Shown piece after piece: positions 23,141-31,636 of a DNA stretch of 40,014 nucleotides. The stretch is taken from positions 1 to 40,014 of the forward strand of contig JAGVAH010000119.1 in assembly GCA_020060385.1 (NCBI GenBank), read 5' to 3'. Within the stretch, counting starts at the first letter, position 1. Every line of letters starts with the position of its first letter. Under the pieces are notes generated by a model. It did no database searches. It was not told where the DNA came from and was given only the letters and a program-made list of their open reading frames with translations. The translations under genes were made by a program, and so were the position numbers. Origin of the DNA: Syntrophobacterales bacterium (lineage in GTDB: Bacteria > Desulfobacterota > Desulfobaccia > Desulfobaccales > 0-14-0-80-60-11).

Positions 23141-23891
23141 GCGCCAGCCCCTGATCGCCGGTAACTGGAAGATGTACAAGACCCAGGGGGAGGCCCGGGC
23201 CCTGGCCCGGGAGATCCGCCAGGGTTTGAACCCCGGAGCCCGGGCGGAAGTGATGGTGGCGCCGCCTTATACCGCGCTGGCCGCAGTGGCCGGGGAACTG
23301 GCCGGTTCCCCCATTCGCCTGTCCGCCCAGGATACCTTTTGGGAAGGCCAGGGCGCCTATACCGGGGCCATCTCCCCGGTGATGCTCCTGGATGCAGGCT
23401 GCCACTACGTGATCGTGGGCCATTCGGAAAGACGCCAGCATTTCGGTGACACCAATCGGGACATCAACCGCAAGCTTCTGGCGGCCCTGGTGGCCGGTTT
23501 GGTCCCCATTCTGTGCATCGGTGAAACTATTGAAGAACGGCAGGCCGAAAAGACCCTAAAGGTAGTGGCCGAACAGCTCCGGGACGGCCTGGCCGGACTC
23601 CCCGGAGAGGCCCGGGAACGTTTGGTCATCGCCTATGAACCCGTCTGGGCCATCGGCACCGGCCTCACCGCCACCCCAGAGCAGGCCCAGGAGGTGCACG
23701 CCTTCATCCGCAGCCTGCTCCGGGAGTTTTTGGGAGCCGCGGCCGAAACCACCCGCGTCCTTTACGGCGGCAGCGTCACCCCGGACAACGCCCTCTCCCT
23801 GCTCTCCCAAGGGGATATCGACGGCGCCCTGGTGGGGGGCGCGTCCCTCAAGAGCGACTCCTTCCTGAAAATTATCGCCGCGGCGGGGTGA
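23130..23891 (+). CDS. tpiA: Triosephosphate isomerase
   Basis: A 253-residue TIM-barrel enzyme interconverting dihydroxyacetone phosphate and glyceraldehyde 3-phosphate. Catalytic residues are all present: K14 in GNWKMYK, H98 in VGHSERR and E170 in [11 protein letters not shown]. The phosphate-gripping YGGSVTPDN is near the C-terminus. Its ATG lies inside the end of pgk (11-base overlap), so translation is coupled. Confidence 0.97.
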   Translation: MTTERQPLIAGNWKMYKTQGEARALAREIRQGLNPGARAEVMVAPPYTALAAVAGELAGSPIRLSAQDTFWEGQGAYTGAISPVMLLDAGCHYVIVGHSERRQHFGDTNRDINRKLLAALVAGLVPILCIGETIEERQAEKTLKVVAEQLRDGLAGLPGEARERLVIAYEPVWAIGTGLTATPEQAQEVHAFIRSLLREFLGAAAETTRVLYGGSVTPDNALSLLSQGDIDGALVGGASLKSDSFLKIIAAAG

Positions 23892-24061
23892 GAGGGCAGT
23901 TGGCTTAATCATTAAGGCATTGGCAGCAGGCAGTGAAAAAGAGCGGCCAGAAGGGGTTTGCTTTTTCTCTGGGCACCCCCCGCTTCGCCCCAGCCCTTCT
24001 CCCCCCATCGCGAAAAAGCCCTTGCGTCCGCTGCACGGGTCTTTTATAATTATTGATTAAG

Positions 24062-24391
24062 ATGAGCTCAATTGTCGTAGTCATTCACGTTTTGGTCTGC
24101 TTTGCCCTGATTTTTATCGTGCTGCTGCAGCACGGCAAGGGCGCGGGTATCGGTGCGGCTTTCGGCGGCTCCAGCCAGACGGTATTCGGTAGTACGGGTG
24201 CAGCTCCTCTGCTGGCGAAGCTGACGGCTGCGGCTGCCATTTTATTTATGGTCACCTCTTTGGGACTCACCTTTTTAGGGCGGCAGAAGGATGCTTCGGT
24301 GATGAAGGGGGTCAAACCGGCCGCCCAGCAAACCGTGCCCGCCAGCCCGGCCCCCGCCAAGCCTGCCCCTGCTCCCCAGAGCCAGAAATGA
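24062..24391 (+). CDS. secG: SecG protein-export membrane subunit
   Basis: A 109-residue subunit of the SecYEG translocon with two membrane helices (about 3-22 and 54-75) joined by the conserved loop LLQHGKGAGIGAAFGGSSQT, followed by an Ala/Pro/Lys-rich tail (about 84-109). A TTG three codons upstream is an alternative start; neither has a clear ribosome binding site. It follows tpiA and is followed after 9 bases by tRNA-Leu(GAG), an arrangement (secG then leuU) also known from E. coli. Confidence 0.93.
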   Translation: MSSIVVVIHVLVCFALIFIVLLQHGKGAGIGAAFGGSSQTVFGSTGAAPLLAKLTAAAAILFMVTSLGLTFLGRQKDASVMKGVKPAAQQTVPASPAPAKPAPAPQSQK

Positions 24392-24400
24392 CCTTTCCCT

Positions 24401-24487
24401 GCCGAAGTGGTGGAACCTGGTAGACACGCCATCTTGAGGGGGTGGTGGGGAATACCCGTGCGGGTTCAAATCCCGCCTTCGGCACCA
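24401..24487 (+). tRNA. tRNA-Leu(GAG)
   Basis: An 87-base class II tRNA with a long variable arm. The acceptor GCCGAAG pairs with CTTCGGC and is followed by the encoded ACCA. The anticodon stem CCATC/GGTGG holds the loop TTGAGGG with anticodon GAG (reads CTC). The T-arm contains GGTTCAAATCC. It starts 9 bases after secG, with no promoter of its own visible, so it is probably processed from the secG transcript. Confidence 0.96.
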
Positions 24488-24498
24488 TATTAATATTT

Positions 24499-24530
24499 AA
24501 GGCGTAATTCCAAGGAGTTACGCCTTTTAT
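24499..24530 (+). terminator. Intrinsic terminator after tRNA-Leu
   Basis: AAGGCGTAA (24499-24507) pairs with TTACGCCTT (24518-24526) around a 10-base loop and runs into TTTTAT. It ends the gap-pgk-tpiA-secG-tRNA unit. Confidence 0.85.
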
Positions 24531-24601
24531 TATGGGCTTTTGCCCAGATAATTACACACATTTCGCACACAGGGGGGCATAAAAACCAGCTGAATTGACA
24601 G

Positions 24602-24841
24602 CTATGCGTGTGTGCCGTGTGTGTGGAAACGGCACATTTTTTTTCTCCTGCCTGACCACTCAGAGTCTATTCCGTATGGACGTTTGGTACCCGCAAAGTT
24701 ATAAGCACGTCTTTTTTCCCTTCCTATAATCCGGTAGCCGTAAGTATCCCCTGTGATGGAGATCGAACTTTGCCCCAACTGGTTCTTCAAATAATCGGGT
24801 AAGAAGTGCAGGCCATGCCCCGTGCTTGCCCTGGCAAGCAC
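24602..24841 (-). pseudogene. Tyrosine recombinase C-terminal remnant
   Basis: About 79 codons on the minus strand contain YLKNQLGQSSISITGDTYGY, which matches the end of phage-type integrases (consensus LGHSS...DTYGH). The catalytic tyrosine in DTYGY is present, but the preceding LGH histidine is glutamine and everything upstream, including the Arg and HxxR boxes, is missing. The upstream break coincides with a 13-base palindrome. The fragment points towards tRNA-Leu, as expected of an integrase that once used this tRNA as its site, but no duplicated tRNA end was found. Confidence 0.7.
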
Positions 24842-24845
24842 GGGG
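24818..24845. repeat. Perfect 13-base palindrome with 2-base loop
   Basis: CCCCGTGCTTGCC and GGCAAGCACGGGG are perfect inverted arms around CT. Part of the arm (GGGGCAAGCAC) is repeated directly at 24842-24852. It lies at the broken upstream edge of the minus-strand integrase remnant. Confidence 0.85.
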
Positions 24846-25028
24846 CAAGCACAAAGAGAGGGAGACTTTTGATCCTACCCCTCTTTCGGACGGAGCGGTA
24901 GATCTCTGCGGCAATAATTATCACCCCGACAAGGATTGGCGGCCAAGCGGTCCTCTGCGTAGAAGGTAGAGGCAGAAGCCCAGCATGTTGACTGCCACGT
25001 TGTCCTGGCCCAACGGCACAAGAACTTC

Positions 25029-25310
25029 ACTTTGATAAGAAGCTGGGTATCCATGACAGGCTCTTCCGGATCAACCGCAAGCGAGTTAGCAAATCATTAA
25101 GGATGCCGCGGAGCAGGCCGACATTACTAAGAAAGTGTATCCCCACCTATTGCGGCACTCGGATGCCATCGAACGGCTTAGGCAAACCGGCAACCCCAAG
25201 GCCTGCAGCTTCACCTGGGGCACGTAAGTCGGTTCATGATCCTGCGGTACCTTTCCACCCTTGAGGCCTAGGATGCTTTGCGGATACAGCCAGAGGTGAA
25301 GTTCCATTAG
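25029..25310 (+). pseudogene. Tyrosine recombinase C-terminal remnant, frameshifted
   Basis: Reading across three frames recovers an integrase C-terminus: DKKLGIHDRLFRINRKRVSK, then DAAEQADITKKVYPHLLRHS, then DAIERLRQTGNPKA, then QLHLGHVSRFMILRYLSTLE and DALRIQPEVKFH. The HLLRHS and LGH boxes and the likely nucleophile Tyr are present. Lesions are one lost A in an A-run near 25091, one lost C in a C-run near 25200, and a TAG at about 25268. The N-terminal part is absent. It differs in sequence and orientation from the remnant at 24602-24841, so two different elements have inserted beside tRNA-Leu. Confidence 0.75.
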
Positions 25311-26455
25311 ATTGTGTGGTGGTTTGGGGAGATCCTTTTCAAATACAAAACTGTGATAATCATATAAAATGGCAATTATTTTTAGTTAAACGGCTGATAA
25401 ATAGATGCTATGAAAGGTTCCTCGAGTAAGCCTCTTGGTATAAAAGTGGAATTCCGCAAGAAAAAGGAGGCCTACAATGGACCAGAAGCAGGCAGAGCAA
25501 GCTTTAGAAAAGGGAGCTCAAGTACCGGTATTATATGTCGCCTTCGAACTGGCAAACAGCACCTGGAAGATGGCATGCAGTGATGGAGGCAAGTTGCGGC
25601 ATGTCACCGTGACTGCCAGGGATCTGATGCAGGTGCAAGGAGCGATTCTTGGAGCCAGGCGGCATTTCGGCATGGGCGGCGAGATATGCATAGTGAGCTG
25701 TTATGAGGCTGGAAGGGATGGCTTTTGGCTGCACCGGTAACTCCAAAGCTGTGGGATCGAAAATGTGGTGGTGGATTCTGCCAGCCTGGAAGTGGACCGG
25801 CGGTTGCGGAGGGCAAAAACCGATCGGATCGATGGGGGAAAACTTTTGAGAATGTTGGTCCGTTATCACGGCGGGGAGAAGCACCTGTGGCGGGTGGTGC
25901 GAGTGCCAAGCCGGGAGGATGAGGACGCCAGGCATTTGCATCGGGAATTAGAGGCCTTGAAGAGAGAGCGAACCAAGTACCGCAACCGAATCCACGGGAT
26001 TCTGATCCAGCAAGGGCTGCGCATCAACAACCCGAGCAAGAAAAAGTTTGTCAAAGAATTAGAGCTTATGCGTACCTGGGACGGCCAAGAGCTGCCGTCC
26101 GAAATGAAGGTGAGGCTGGTAAGAGTGCATGAGCGGTTACGGATGGTGGAGGACCAGATCAGCAGCCTGGTAAAAGAGAAAACGCAACGTCTTAAGGAGG
26201 AAAACGCCAGAATGGGGCAAGTGGCCCAGCTTTTGAGGCTGCCCGGGATCGGCCCGGTGAGTTCCTGGACCTTCGTCATGGAGTTTTTCGGCTGGCGCCG
26301 GTTTCGGAACCGGCGGGAAGTGGGCGCCCTGGCGGGCCTGACTCCTACTCCTTACGACAGCGGCAGAAGGCTGCGAGAACAAGGGATCAGCAAAGCCGGC
26401 AGCCGGCGGGTGCGAACCCTGGCCATCGAGATCGCCTGGGCCTGGCTGCGGTGGT
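25311..26455 (+). mobile_element. IS110-family insertion sequence, decayed and truncated
   Basis: It contains the transposase remnant at 25477-26452 preceded by about 165 bases of AT-rich non-coding DNA. In IS110 elements the non-coding end next to the recombinase start encodes the bridge RNA, so 25311-25476 is where such an RNA would lie; no RNA structure could be verified by eye. IS110 elements lack long terminal inverted repeats, so exact ends are not visible. The right boundary at about 26453-26457 is sharp: sequence switches to a fragment of the neighbouring beta-propeller gene. Confidence 0.7.
25477..26452 (+). pseudogene. IS110-family transposase with one in-frame stop and lost C-terminus
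   Basis: Starts at ATG 25477 after AAAAAGGAGG. The N-terminal DEDD (RuvC-like) half includes LYVAFELANSTWKMA, CYEAGRDGFWLHR and AKTDRIDGGKLL. A TAA at 25738-25740 interrupts at codon 88, where a Tyr (TAC/TAT) would be expected before LQSCGIENVVVDSAS; the frame is otherwise unbroken. The Transposase_20 half is clear in RLPGIGPVSSWTFVMEFFGW and EVGALAGLTPTPYDSG. After AIEIAWAWLRW the family normally continues for about 50 more residues, but here unrelated sequence follows. It is not expected to be active. Confidence 0.88.
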
Positions 26456-26943
26456 GGCATCGGCCTTGGCGACGAAGGGACCCGGCGGTACCGGCCCCTT
26501 GAGTAGGGGATTGGTGACTCCTGCGATGTACACTCTCCGGGTTTGCGGTTGTTAATGTAGGCCGTGGCCTGGTACTCGTCCGCGCTCCGCCAGGCGAAAA
26601 ACTGATTGGGCCGACGAATGACCCGGTGAAGGTGTCGCAGGGGAACAGGCGGCTGCGTTGGCCATCGGCGATTTCTGCCGCGTTGAGCGACGGGTAGTAA
26701 CCGGGAGTGGGAAGCCCCTGGCAACAGCGTAACTCCTTGTCGTACAGGCTCACCTCACCGGGGAGGGGCCCGTTCGCAGCAATCTCATTGGAATTGAGCC
26801 CAATCTCGGAGAGCCGCTGCTCGGATTTCGGCCTTATGGAAGTCCATAGCAGGCGATAGGCGACAACCATTACCAGGACGACGAATGCCGCAGTGGCCAG
26901 TTTGGTGATTGCAGACTTTTTCTTATTGCTCCCTTCATCAGCT
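26456..26943 (-). pseudogene. Frameshifted N-terminal fragment of a beta-propeller-like paralog
   Basis: On the minus strand this matches the N-terminus of the protein at 26965-28590: AANGPLPGEVSLYDKELRCC and PGYYPSLNAAEIADGQRS correspond to AANGPLPGNVLLYEKEFQES and PGYYPSLNGAEVGDAQRS. The match continues in a second frame (SADEYQATAYINNRKPGE) and a third (GPVPPGPFVAKADA). Each shift is explained by one lost base in a T-run near 26598 and a G-run near 26530. It ends where the IS110 remnant begins. An N-terminal membrane helix is recognisable near KLATAAFVVLVMVVAYRLLW, but no good start codon remains. Confidence 0.85.
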
Positions 26944-26964
26944 CACTACTAATTGTTCGCCCTG

Positions 26965-28590
26965 TTACTTGTTCGGCGGCGCTCCAGGCTTCGGCTTGAC
27001 CTGAAGCACGATGAACCCGTTCCCGGTCGGGTAGTACACCCGGCCACCGTAAGCGGGCGTGACTAGGGTGTTTATTCCCATTGGTTCGAAGAGGTCTGAC
27101 TCTGCCAGGATTCGTCCCGTCGCGGCGTCGCGCCAGACCACTTGTTCCCGGTAGTCGCCGGAGATCAGGGTTTTCAGGATGGGCAGATGAACCTTGCCGA
27201 ACTTCATGCGCGAGGTCATGAGAACGCGCTGGTCCTTCGGCCCAATCAGAGACTGGAACGAGGTGGTGGGGTTGTCCGCGACCCACACGGTCTTCATCTC
27301 GCCCGTGGCCTGATAGAGTTTGATGCCGGCCAGCTTGCCCATGCCCACGTCCGCTGAGTAGATCATGTTGTTCTCATGGTCGGTGCCGCTCTTGGGCGGG
27401 GCGAAGCTGATCTGGCCCGGCTTGAGCTGCCCGAACGGGAACACCGAGGTCATCCGGCTAGGTTCCTTCTGGTTGATGGCCACAATGCTGGAGGCGATGT
27501 CCTTGGTCACGGGGCCGTTCGTCTGGATCACGATCCAGTCGCCCATGACGCCGGCGCAGGCCCCGTTTTGCTGACCTTTGGCCAGGTAGGAGACCACCCA
27601 GGACTTGTCCTGCGAGAGCTTCTTCGTCTGGGGGTCCCAGAAGTAACGAAACACATGCTTATACGCCACGGCATAGATGGCGATCTTGCCTTCGAACATC
27701 GTGATGACGTGGGGCGAACCCGCTGACTCAGGCATGTCGATGGCGTCCAGCACTTGCAAAGACTCCGGATCGACCGCGACAATCCGGGAATTGTTCGGCT
27801 TCAGACCCTTGGCGTAAGCCTGGATCATCCCCATGCTGCCCTGGCCCGTGCCGCCCACAGGCATGTTCTGGTTTTTGAGGATGAGCGTGCCGTCGGGCGC
27901 GATCGTCAAGTGCTTGAAGTTGGCGTCCCGGGCCGGTGTATCCCCGGTGGGGAGGGTGTTCGCTTTGAGGATGCGGCCCGACTCGGGGGCGATCAGCACG
28001 ATGGTGTTGCCCCAGGACTCGGCGATCTTGCCGCTGGCCAGGATGTTCAAGTTCGTATTGGCGATCCAGCGGACGGTCACATTGGCGTTGTCCAGATAGG
28101 TGCGCCAGATTTGCTCGCCGGTTACCGGGTCCACTTTCGCGACATAGGGTCCGGGGGCCACCGGCCCGGAGATCGCGGGTGAGTCCCCGCCCAAAAGAAA
28201 CAGCTCCCCGGGACGCCGGTTGTTGAGGAACGTCGTTCCCTGGTAGATTGAGGGGCTGCGGTGCGCAAAGACAACGTTGGGACCGGTGAATGAACCGCCA
28301 AACGTGGCCTGGGGGTAAAGAGCGCTCCGCTGCGCATCCCCGACTTCCGCGCCGTTCAGCGACGGGTAGTAGCCGGGACTGGCGTACTTGGCGCTCTCCT
28401 GAAACTCTTTTTCATACAGGAGCACATTGCCGGGCAGGGGCCCGTTAGCGGCTTTTTCGTTCTCGGTCCGGGCATGGGTCAGCCCGCTGACGACGTTCTC
28501 GGCCTTTGGCCAGAACAAGACGACCGCGGTGACGGCGACCAGCGCGCCGAGCACTAACGCTGCCAGCATGATTTCTCTGAACTTACTCAT
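26965..28590 (-). CDS. Exported or membrane-anchored PQQ-like beta-propeller protein
   Basis: A 541-residue protein. An N-terminal hydrophobic helix (about 8-28, ending VVLFWPKAE) acts as an anchor or signal. The remainder is beta-rich with repeated blades resembling PQQ-enzyme repeats, for example PYVAKVDPVTGEQIWRTYL, NTIVLIAPESGRILKANTL, SRIVAVDPESLQVLDAI and EQVVWRDAATGRILAESDL. There are no evident metal or quinone ligands, so it may be a binding or scaffold propeller rather than an enzyme. AGAGGAGA is at good spacing before the ATG. It lies 60 bases after the DUF1254/DUF1214 gene, so the two are probably an operon. A decayed paralog follows downstream. Confidence 0.75.
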   Translation of the reverse strand: MSKFREIMLAALVLGALVAVTAVVLFWPKAENVVSGLTHARTENEKAANGPLPGNVLLYEKEFQESAKYASPGYYPSLNGAEVGDAQRSALYPQATFGGSFTGPNVVFAHRSPSIYQGTTFLNNRRPGELFLLGGDSPAISGPVAPGPYVAKVDPVTGEQIWRTYLDNANVTVRWIANTNLNILASGKIAESWGNTIVLIAPESGRILKANTLPTGDTPARDANFKHLTIAPDGTLILKNQNMPVGGTGQGSMGMIQAYAKGLKPNNSRIVAVDPESLQVLDAIDMPESAGSPHVITMFEGKIAIYAVAYKHVFRYFWDPQTKKLSQDKSWVVSYLAKGQQNGACAGVMGDWIVIQTNGPVTKDIASSIVAINQKEPSRMTSVFPFGQLKPGQISFAPPKSGTDHENNMIYSADVGMGKLAGIKLYQATGEMKTVWVADNPTTSFQSLIGPKDQRVLMTSRMKFGKVHLPILKTLISGDYREQVVWRDAATGRILAESDLFEPMGINTLVTPAYGGRVYYPTGNGFIVLQVKPKPGAPPNK

Positions 28591-28650
28591 AGCGTCTCCT
28601 CTGAAATTCGCATTGCCCAGATAGCGGCATCAATCTTAGGAAAGAACGTG

Positions 28651-31488
28651 CTACTTCTTCATGCCTTCGGCTTCAAATTTCTCCTTCGTGGTGTAGTAGC
28701 CCTTCGGGTAATACGGTCCCATGACGGCTTCCGCGGTGCCGGGCTTGGTCACCTTCTCCGGGCTCTGCACCCAGGCCGGGTTGTTGGCCATGATGCGCAG
28801 CATCAGCATGCCGAAGTCGGCGCGGTTCTTCGGACCGTCGATGCCCTCCCCCCGGGGGCTCCACTCTATCCAGGCCACCCCGTTCTCAAGCGTCGCGTTC
28901 TTCGGCCGGTCCTCGTGGCGGCTATACACGATCGTGAAGTTACCATCCTTGTCCAGGGGCACCTGCATGTCGGTGAGGCCGTCCACGATTTGCCCCGAGG
29001 GCGCGGCCTCGCAACTGACGAGGGACCAGTACTGGGTCTGCGCCTCGGGCATGATCTCGAGGCCCTTGCCGCCCGCCCCGGCGTAGGTGTCGGGAAATGT
29101 CGGCATCTTGCCGCGCATCACGTAAACCGGGCCGAACTTGCGCGAGAGATAGAGAAACATATACTGGGTCGCCGGATCTCCGCCACCGTCTATGGCACTG
29201 GCGTAGGGAATCTTGGCGCGCTCTCCGGGCGTCTTGAACGCGCCGACGATCGAATACCTGATGTTCCAGTACTTCTCCCACTTGGGATCTTGGCGCGCCG
29301 GCGCGGTCGCCGGATCCAGCGTGGGATCATTGTCCTTCGCGTGCACCAGCATTTCCCACTGCTCGGCGGTGATGGGCTGCTTGGTGGCGCCCTTGATGGG
29401 CCGGGCGAAACGCTTGACCACTTCGGCCGCCGAGAGCTTAGTGCCGTTGGCCAGGGTTCCCGAGTAAGCCGGCAGGCCGCGTCCGCCGAAAGACGATGCC
29501 GCCGGGCCCCATCCCGTGCCGTCCCTGCCCTGATCCGGGAGGTAAATGCGAATTACGGCCTCGAGCTTTCCACCGCCCTTGCCCACATAGAGCGTGTTCG
29601 GCTTGCGGCGCTGCGGATCTTTCGGGGCATCCGCGGCCAGGATTCGAAGGGTGAAGTTGCGCTTTGGGGCCAGCCTATTGGCCCCGACCCGGAAGGGATT
29701 GGTGGAGCCAGGATCAGGCTCGATCTTGGGTCCGGCGAGGGCCTCACCGATGGAAACGAATGTGCCGCGCTCGGCCTTATAGAGCGCGAACTGGAAATAG
29801 CGCGCCTGGGGATAGGTACAGTTCAGTTTCAGACTGCTTCCGGCAGGCATTGCCAGTGGGCCGATGAAGTAGGTGGACTGCATGTCGGGCCAGAGGTTCG
29901 GGTTCTGGATCGGCCTGGGGTATTCCAGGTAATTCCAGTAACCCCAGCCCCGCGGTCCCTGGAACAGGCCATCGTGGCCATAGCGCTGGTCGGTGCGGAT
30001 GAAATTCTCCAGGGATTTGTCGCCGAAGCGCGTCACGTCTTTAGCCCTGAGGTTGCGCGCTGGCATGATGCCGGGCGGTTGCCACGTCCCTTTCCCCAGG
30101 GGGAAAACCGAAGGCGGCTCCGTCTTCGGCCAGTAGAGGCGCATCACCATGAACATCGGGCCGTCCGGCGCCGGCAGCCAGTTGGACTCCTTGTCCTTGC
30201 CGGGGGAATCTTTCTGAATGTACAAAGTGATCGACCCGTCGGTGTTCTTCTGCAACTGCGGGAGCATGGGCGAGTTGATGAGATAGCGGTTGATGGGGTT
30301 TTCGATGAGGAGCTGAGTGCGGCCGTCGTACATGGTGATGGACCAGAACGCGTTGACGGGGGGAAGCTGTCCCGCGGGGAAGGTCAGGGTGTAGGTGTGC
30401 AATTTGCCGTTCAGCGGATTGCCGTTCACGTCATGGCGGGTGAAAGGATAGGTGGCTTCGGCTGCGTCATTGCCATAGATGCCGAGCTTGGCGGCCGCAG
30501 CGCGCAGGGCCCAATTGCCATGATAATAAGCGCGATCGCCTGTGGCCGACCCAATCCGCCAGCCGTTGACCTCTGTACCGATACTCTCGGCTGTCGCCTC
30601 GATCTTGGCAAAGGCTTCCTTAATGGCCTCGCCCAGGGCCGCCTTCATTGCCGGCGAGAGTTTCTTCGGAGCAACCTTCCTGTCGGCGCCGATCCCGATC
30701 TTGGCGAACCTTTCCCGCAGTGGTTTCTCCATAGAGGCTGTCCCCACCGGGGGGCAGAATTGCAGCAGAAAACCAAGATACTCGGCGAAGCGGGTCGTGA
30801 AGGCTTCCTGGGTGAATTTCGGCCAGTCGATGGCCGGTGCCGCGGGTGGCGCGGGTTTGCCGAGAAAGGCCGACAGAGGCTGCACCTTGTACCCCGCCTG
30901 GACCTTTTTGACGTTGTCGATGTCGGCGGGGTTGAATAGCTGGGTGCGATAGATCACGAAACTGAACTGCGTTTCGCAGCGAAAGACCTTCTTGATGCCC
31001 GGCGGCGTCTCGCCTTTCCAGTCCGGTCCGGCAACCAGGTAACAGCCCGCGCCGTTCCCGGTGGTGCGGCTGCCCATGTACCCGTAATTGTCGGTGTACA
31101 GGTCCACGAGTTGGACGTCGTAGTAGCGGGCCTTCTCGATCTCCGGCATGCGCAGCACCATGGGCTCAGCGCGCAGATCCAGCCGCACCATGGAGTAGGG
31201 TGTGTCGCTGTTGGGCGTGGTGATGGTGGTGTCCTTGGGGGTGAACACCCGGGCTTCGTTAAAGATCTGGTTGAAAGGCGCCTTGAATTGTCCGGAGGAC
31301 CTGTCCACATTGAATTCATAGAGTGCCTTGTAGCCAACGATCATGGGGAAGCCATAGAGGTAGGCTTCTTTGGCGATCGCTTTGAACTCGCTGCTGGCAG
31401 GCTGGTCCTGAGCCCAGCACGGCCTGGCTACCACCAAGGTAACCATGGCGATGACTGTCACCGCCAGCCTCAATATTATCGTCTGCAT
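28651..31488 (-). CDS. Long exported DUF1254/DUF1214 protein with C-terminal extension
   Basis: About 945 residues. A signal peptide (about 1-27, ending RPCWA) precedes a DUF1254 domain (about 35-200; ITTPNSDTPYSMVRLDLRAE, GCYLVAGPDWKGETPPG) and a DUF1214 domain (about 310-460; NWALRAAAAKLGIYGNDAAE, FWSITMYDGRTQLLIENPIN, PAPDGPMFMVMRLYWPK). Ordinary family members end there at about 470 residues. Here another 480 residues follow, including a second segment with DUF1214-like closing features (EAVIRIYLPDQ and the near-terminal YSRHEDRPKNA plus WIEWSPRGEG). The ATG at 31488 has AAGGAG 6 bases before it and is preferred over the one at 31503. The biochemical role of these domains is unsettled. 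It is upstream of the beta-propeller gene. Confidence 0.85.
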   Translation of the reverse strand: MQTIILRLAVTVIAMVTLVVARPCWAQDQPASSEFKAIAKEAYLYGFPMIVGYKALYEFNVDRSSGQFKAPFNQIFNEARVFTPKDTTITTPNSDTPYSMVRLDLRAEPMVLRMPEIEKARYYDVQLVDLYTDNYGYMGSRTTGNGAGCYLVAGPDWKGETPPGIKKVFRCETQFSFVIYRTQLFNPADIDNVKKVQAGYKVQPLSAFLGKPAPPAAPAIDWPKFTQEAFTTRFAEYLGFLLQFCPPVGTASMEKPLRERFAKIGIGADRKVAPKKLSPAMKAALGEAIKEAFAKIEATAESIGTEVNGWRIGSATGDRAYYHGNWALRAAAAKLGIYGNDAAEATYPFTRHDVNGNPLNGKLHTYTLTFPAGQLPPVNAFWSITMYDGRTQLLIENPINRYLINSPMLPQLQKNTDGSITLYIQKDSPGKDKESNWLPAPDGPMFMVMRLYWPKTEPPSVFPLGKGTWQPPGIMPARNLRAKDVTRFGDKSLENFIRTDQRYGHDGLFQGPRGWGYWNYLEYPRPIQNPNLWPDMQSTYFIGPLAMPAGSSLKLNCTYPQARYFQFALYKAERGTFVSIGEALAGPKIEPDPGSTNPFRVGANRLAPKRNFTLRILAADAPKDPQRRKPNTLYVGKGGGKLEAVIRIYLPDQGRDGTGWGPAASSFGGRGLPAYSGTLANGTKLSAAEVVKRFARPIKGATKQPITAEQWEMLVHAKDNDPTLDPATAPARQDPKWEKYWNIRYSIVGAFKTPGERAKIPYASAIDGGGDPATQYMFLYLSRKFGPVYVMRGKMPTFPDTYAGAGGKGLEIMPEAQTQYWSLVSCEAAPSGQIVDGLTDMQVPLDKDGNFTIVYSRHEDRPKNATLENGVAWIEWSPRGEGIDGPKNRADFGMLMLRIMANNPAWVQSPEKVTKPGTAEAVMGPYYPKGYYTTKEKFEAEGMKK

Positions 31489-31636
31489 AGCTCTCTCCTT
31501 CATTAGTGCTTCCCGAAGCGGCGTTTACCGGTAACCAAGATTAAGAACCGTATTGGCAGTCCTCTCAATGGGACAGGGTTGAGGAATTTCTGCTTGCTGT
31601 TTAAGCAGTGAACACTCTTGGGCTCGCTAACCCTGT

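Noticed and set aside
24468-24487. Duplicate of the tRNA-Leu 3' end as an attachment site within the window
   Set aside because: No second copy of the last ~20 tRNA bases was found by eye between 24.5 and 40 kb, so attL/attR cannot be claimed here.
26870-27286. 138-codon minus-strand frame
   Set aside because: Overlaps the end of the propeller gene in a different frame and runs into the paralog fragment; no independent support.
28648-30939. 763-codon open frame on the plus strand
   Set aside because: Antisense to the DUF1254/DUF1214 gene; it has no family-like motif and shadow-type composition.
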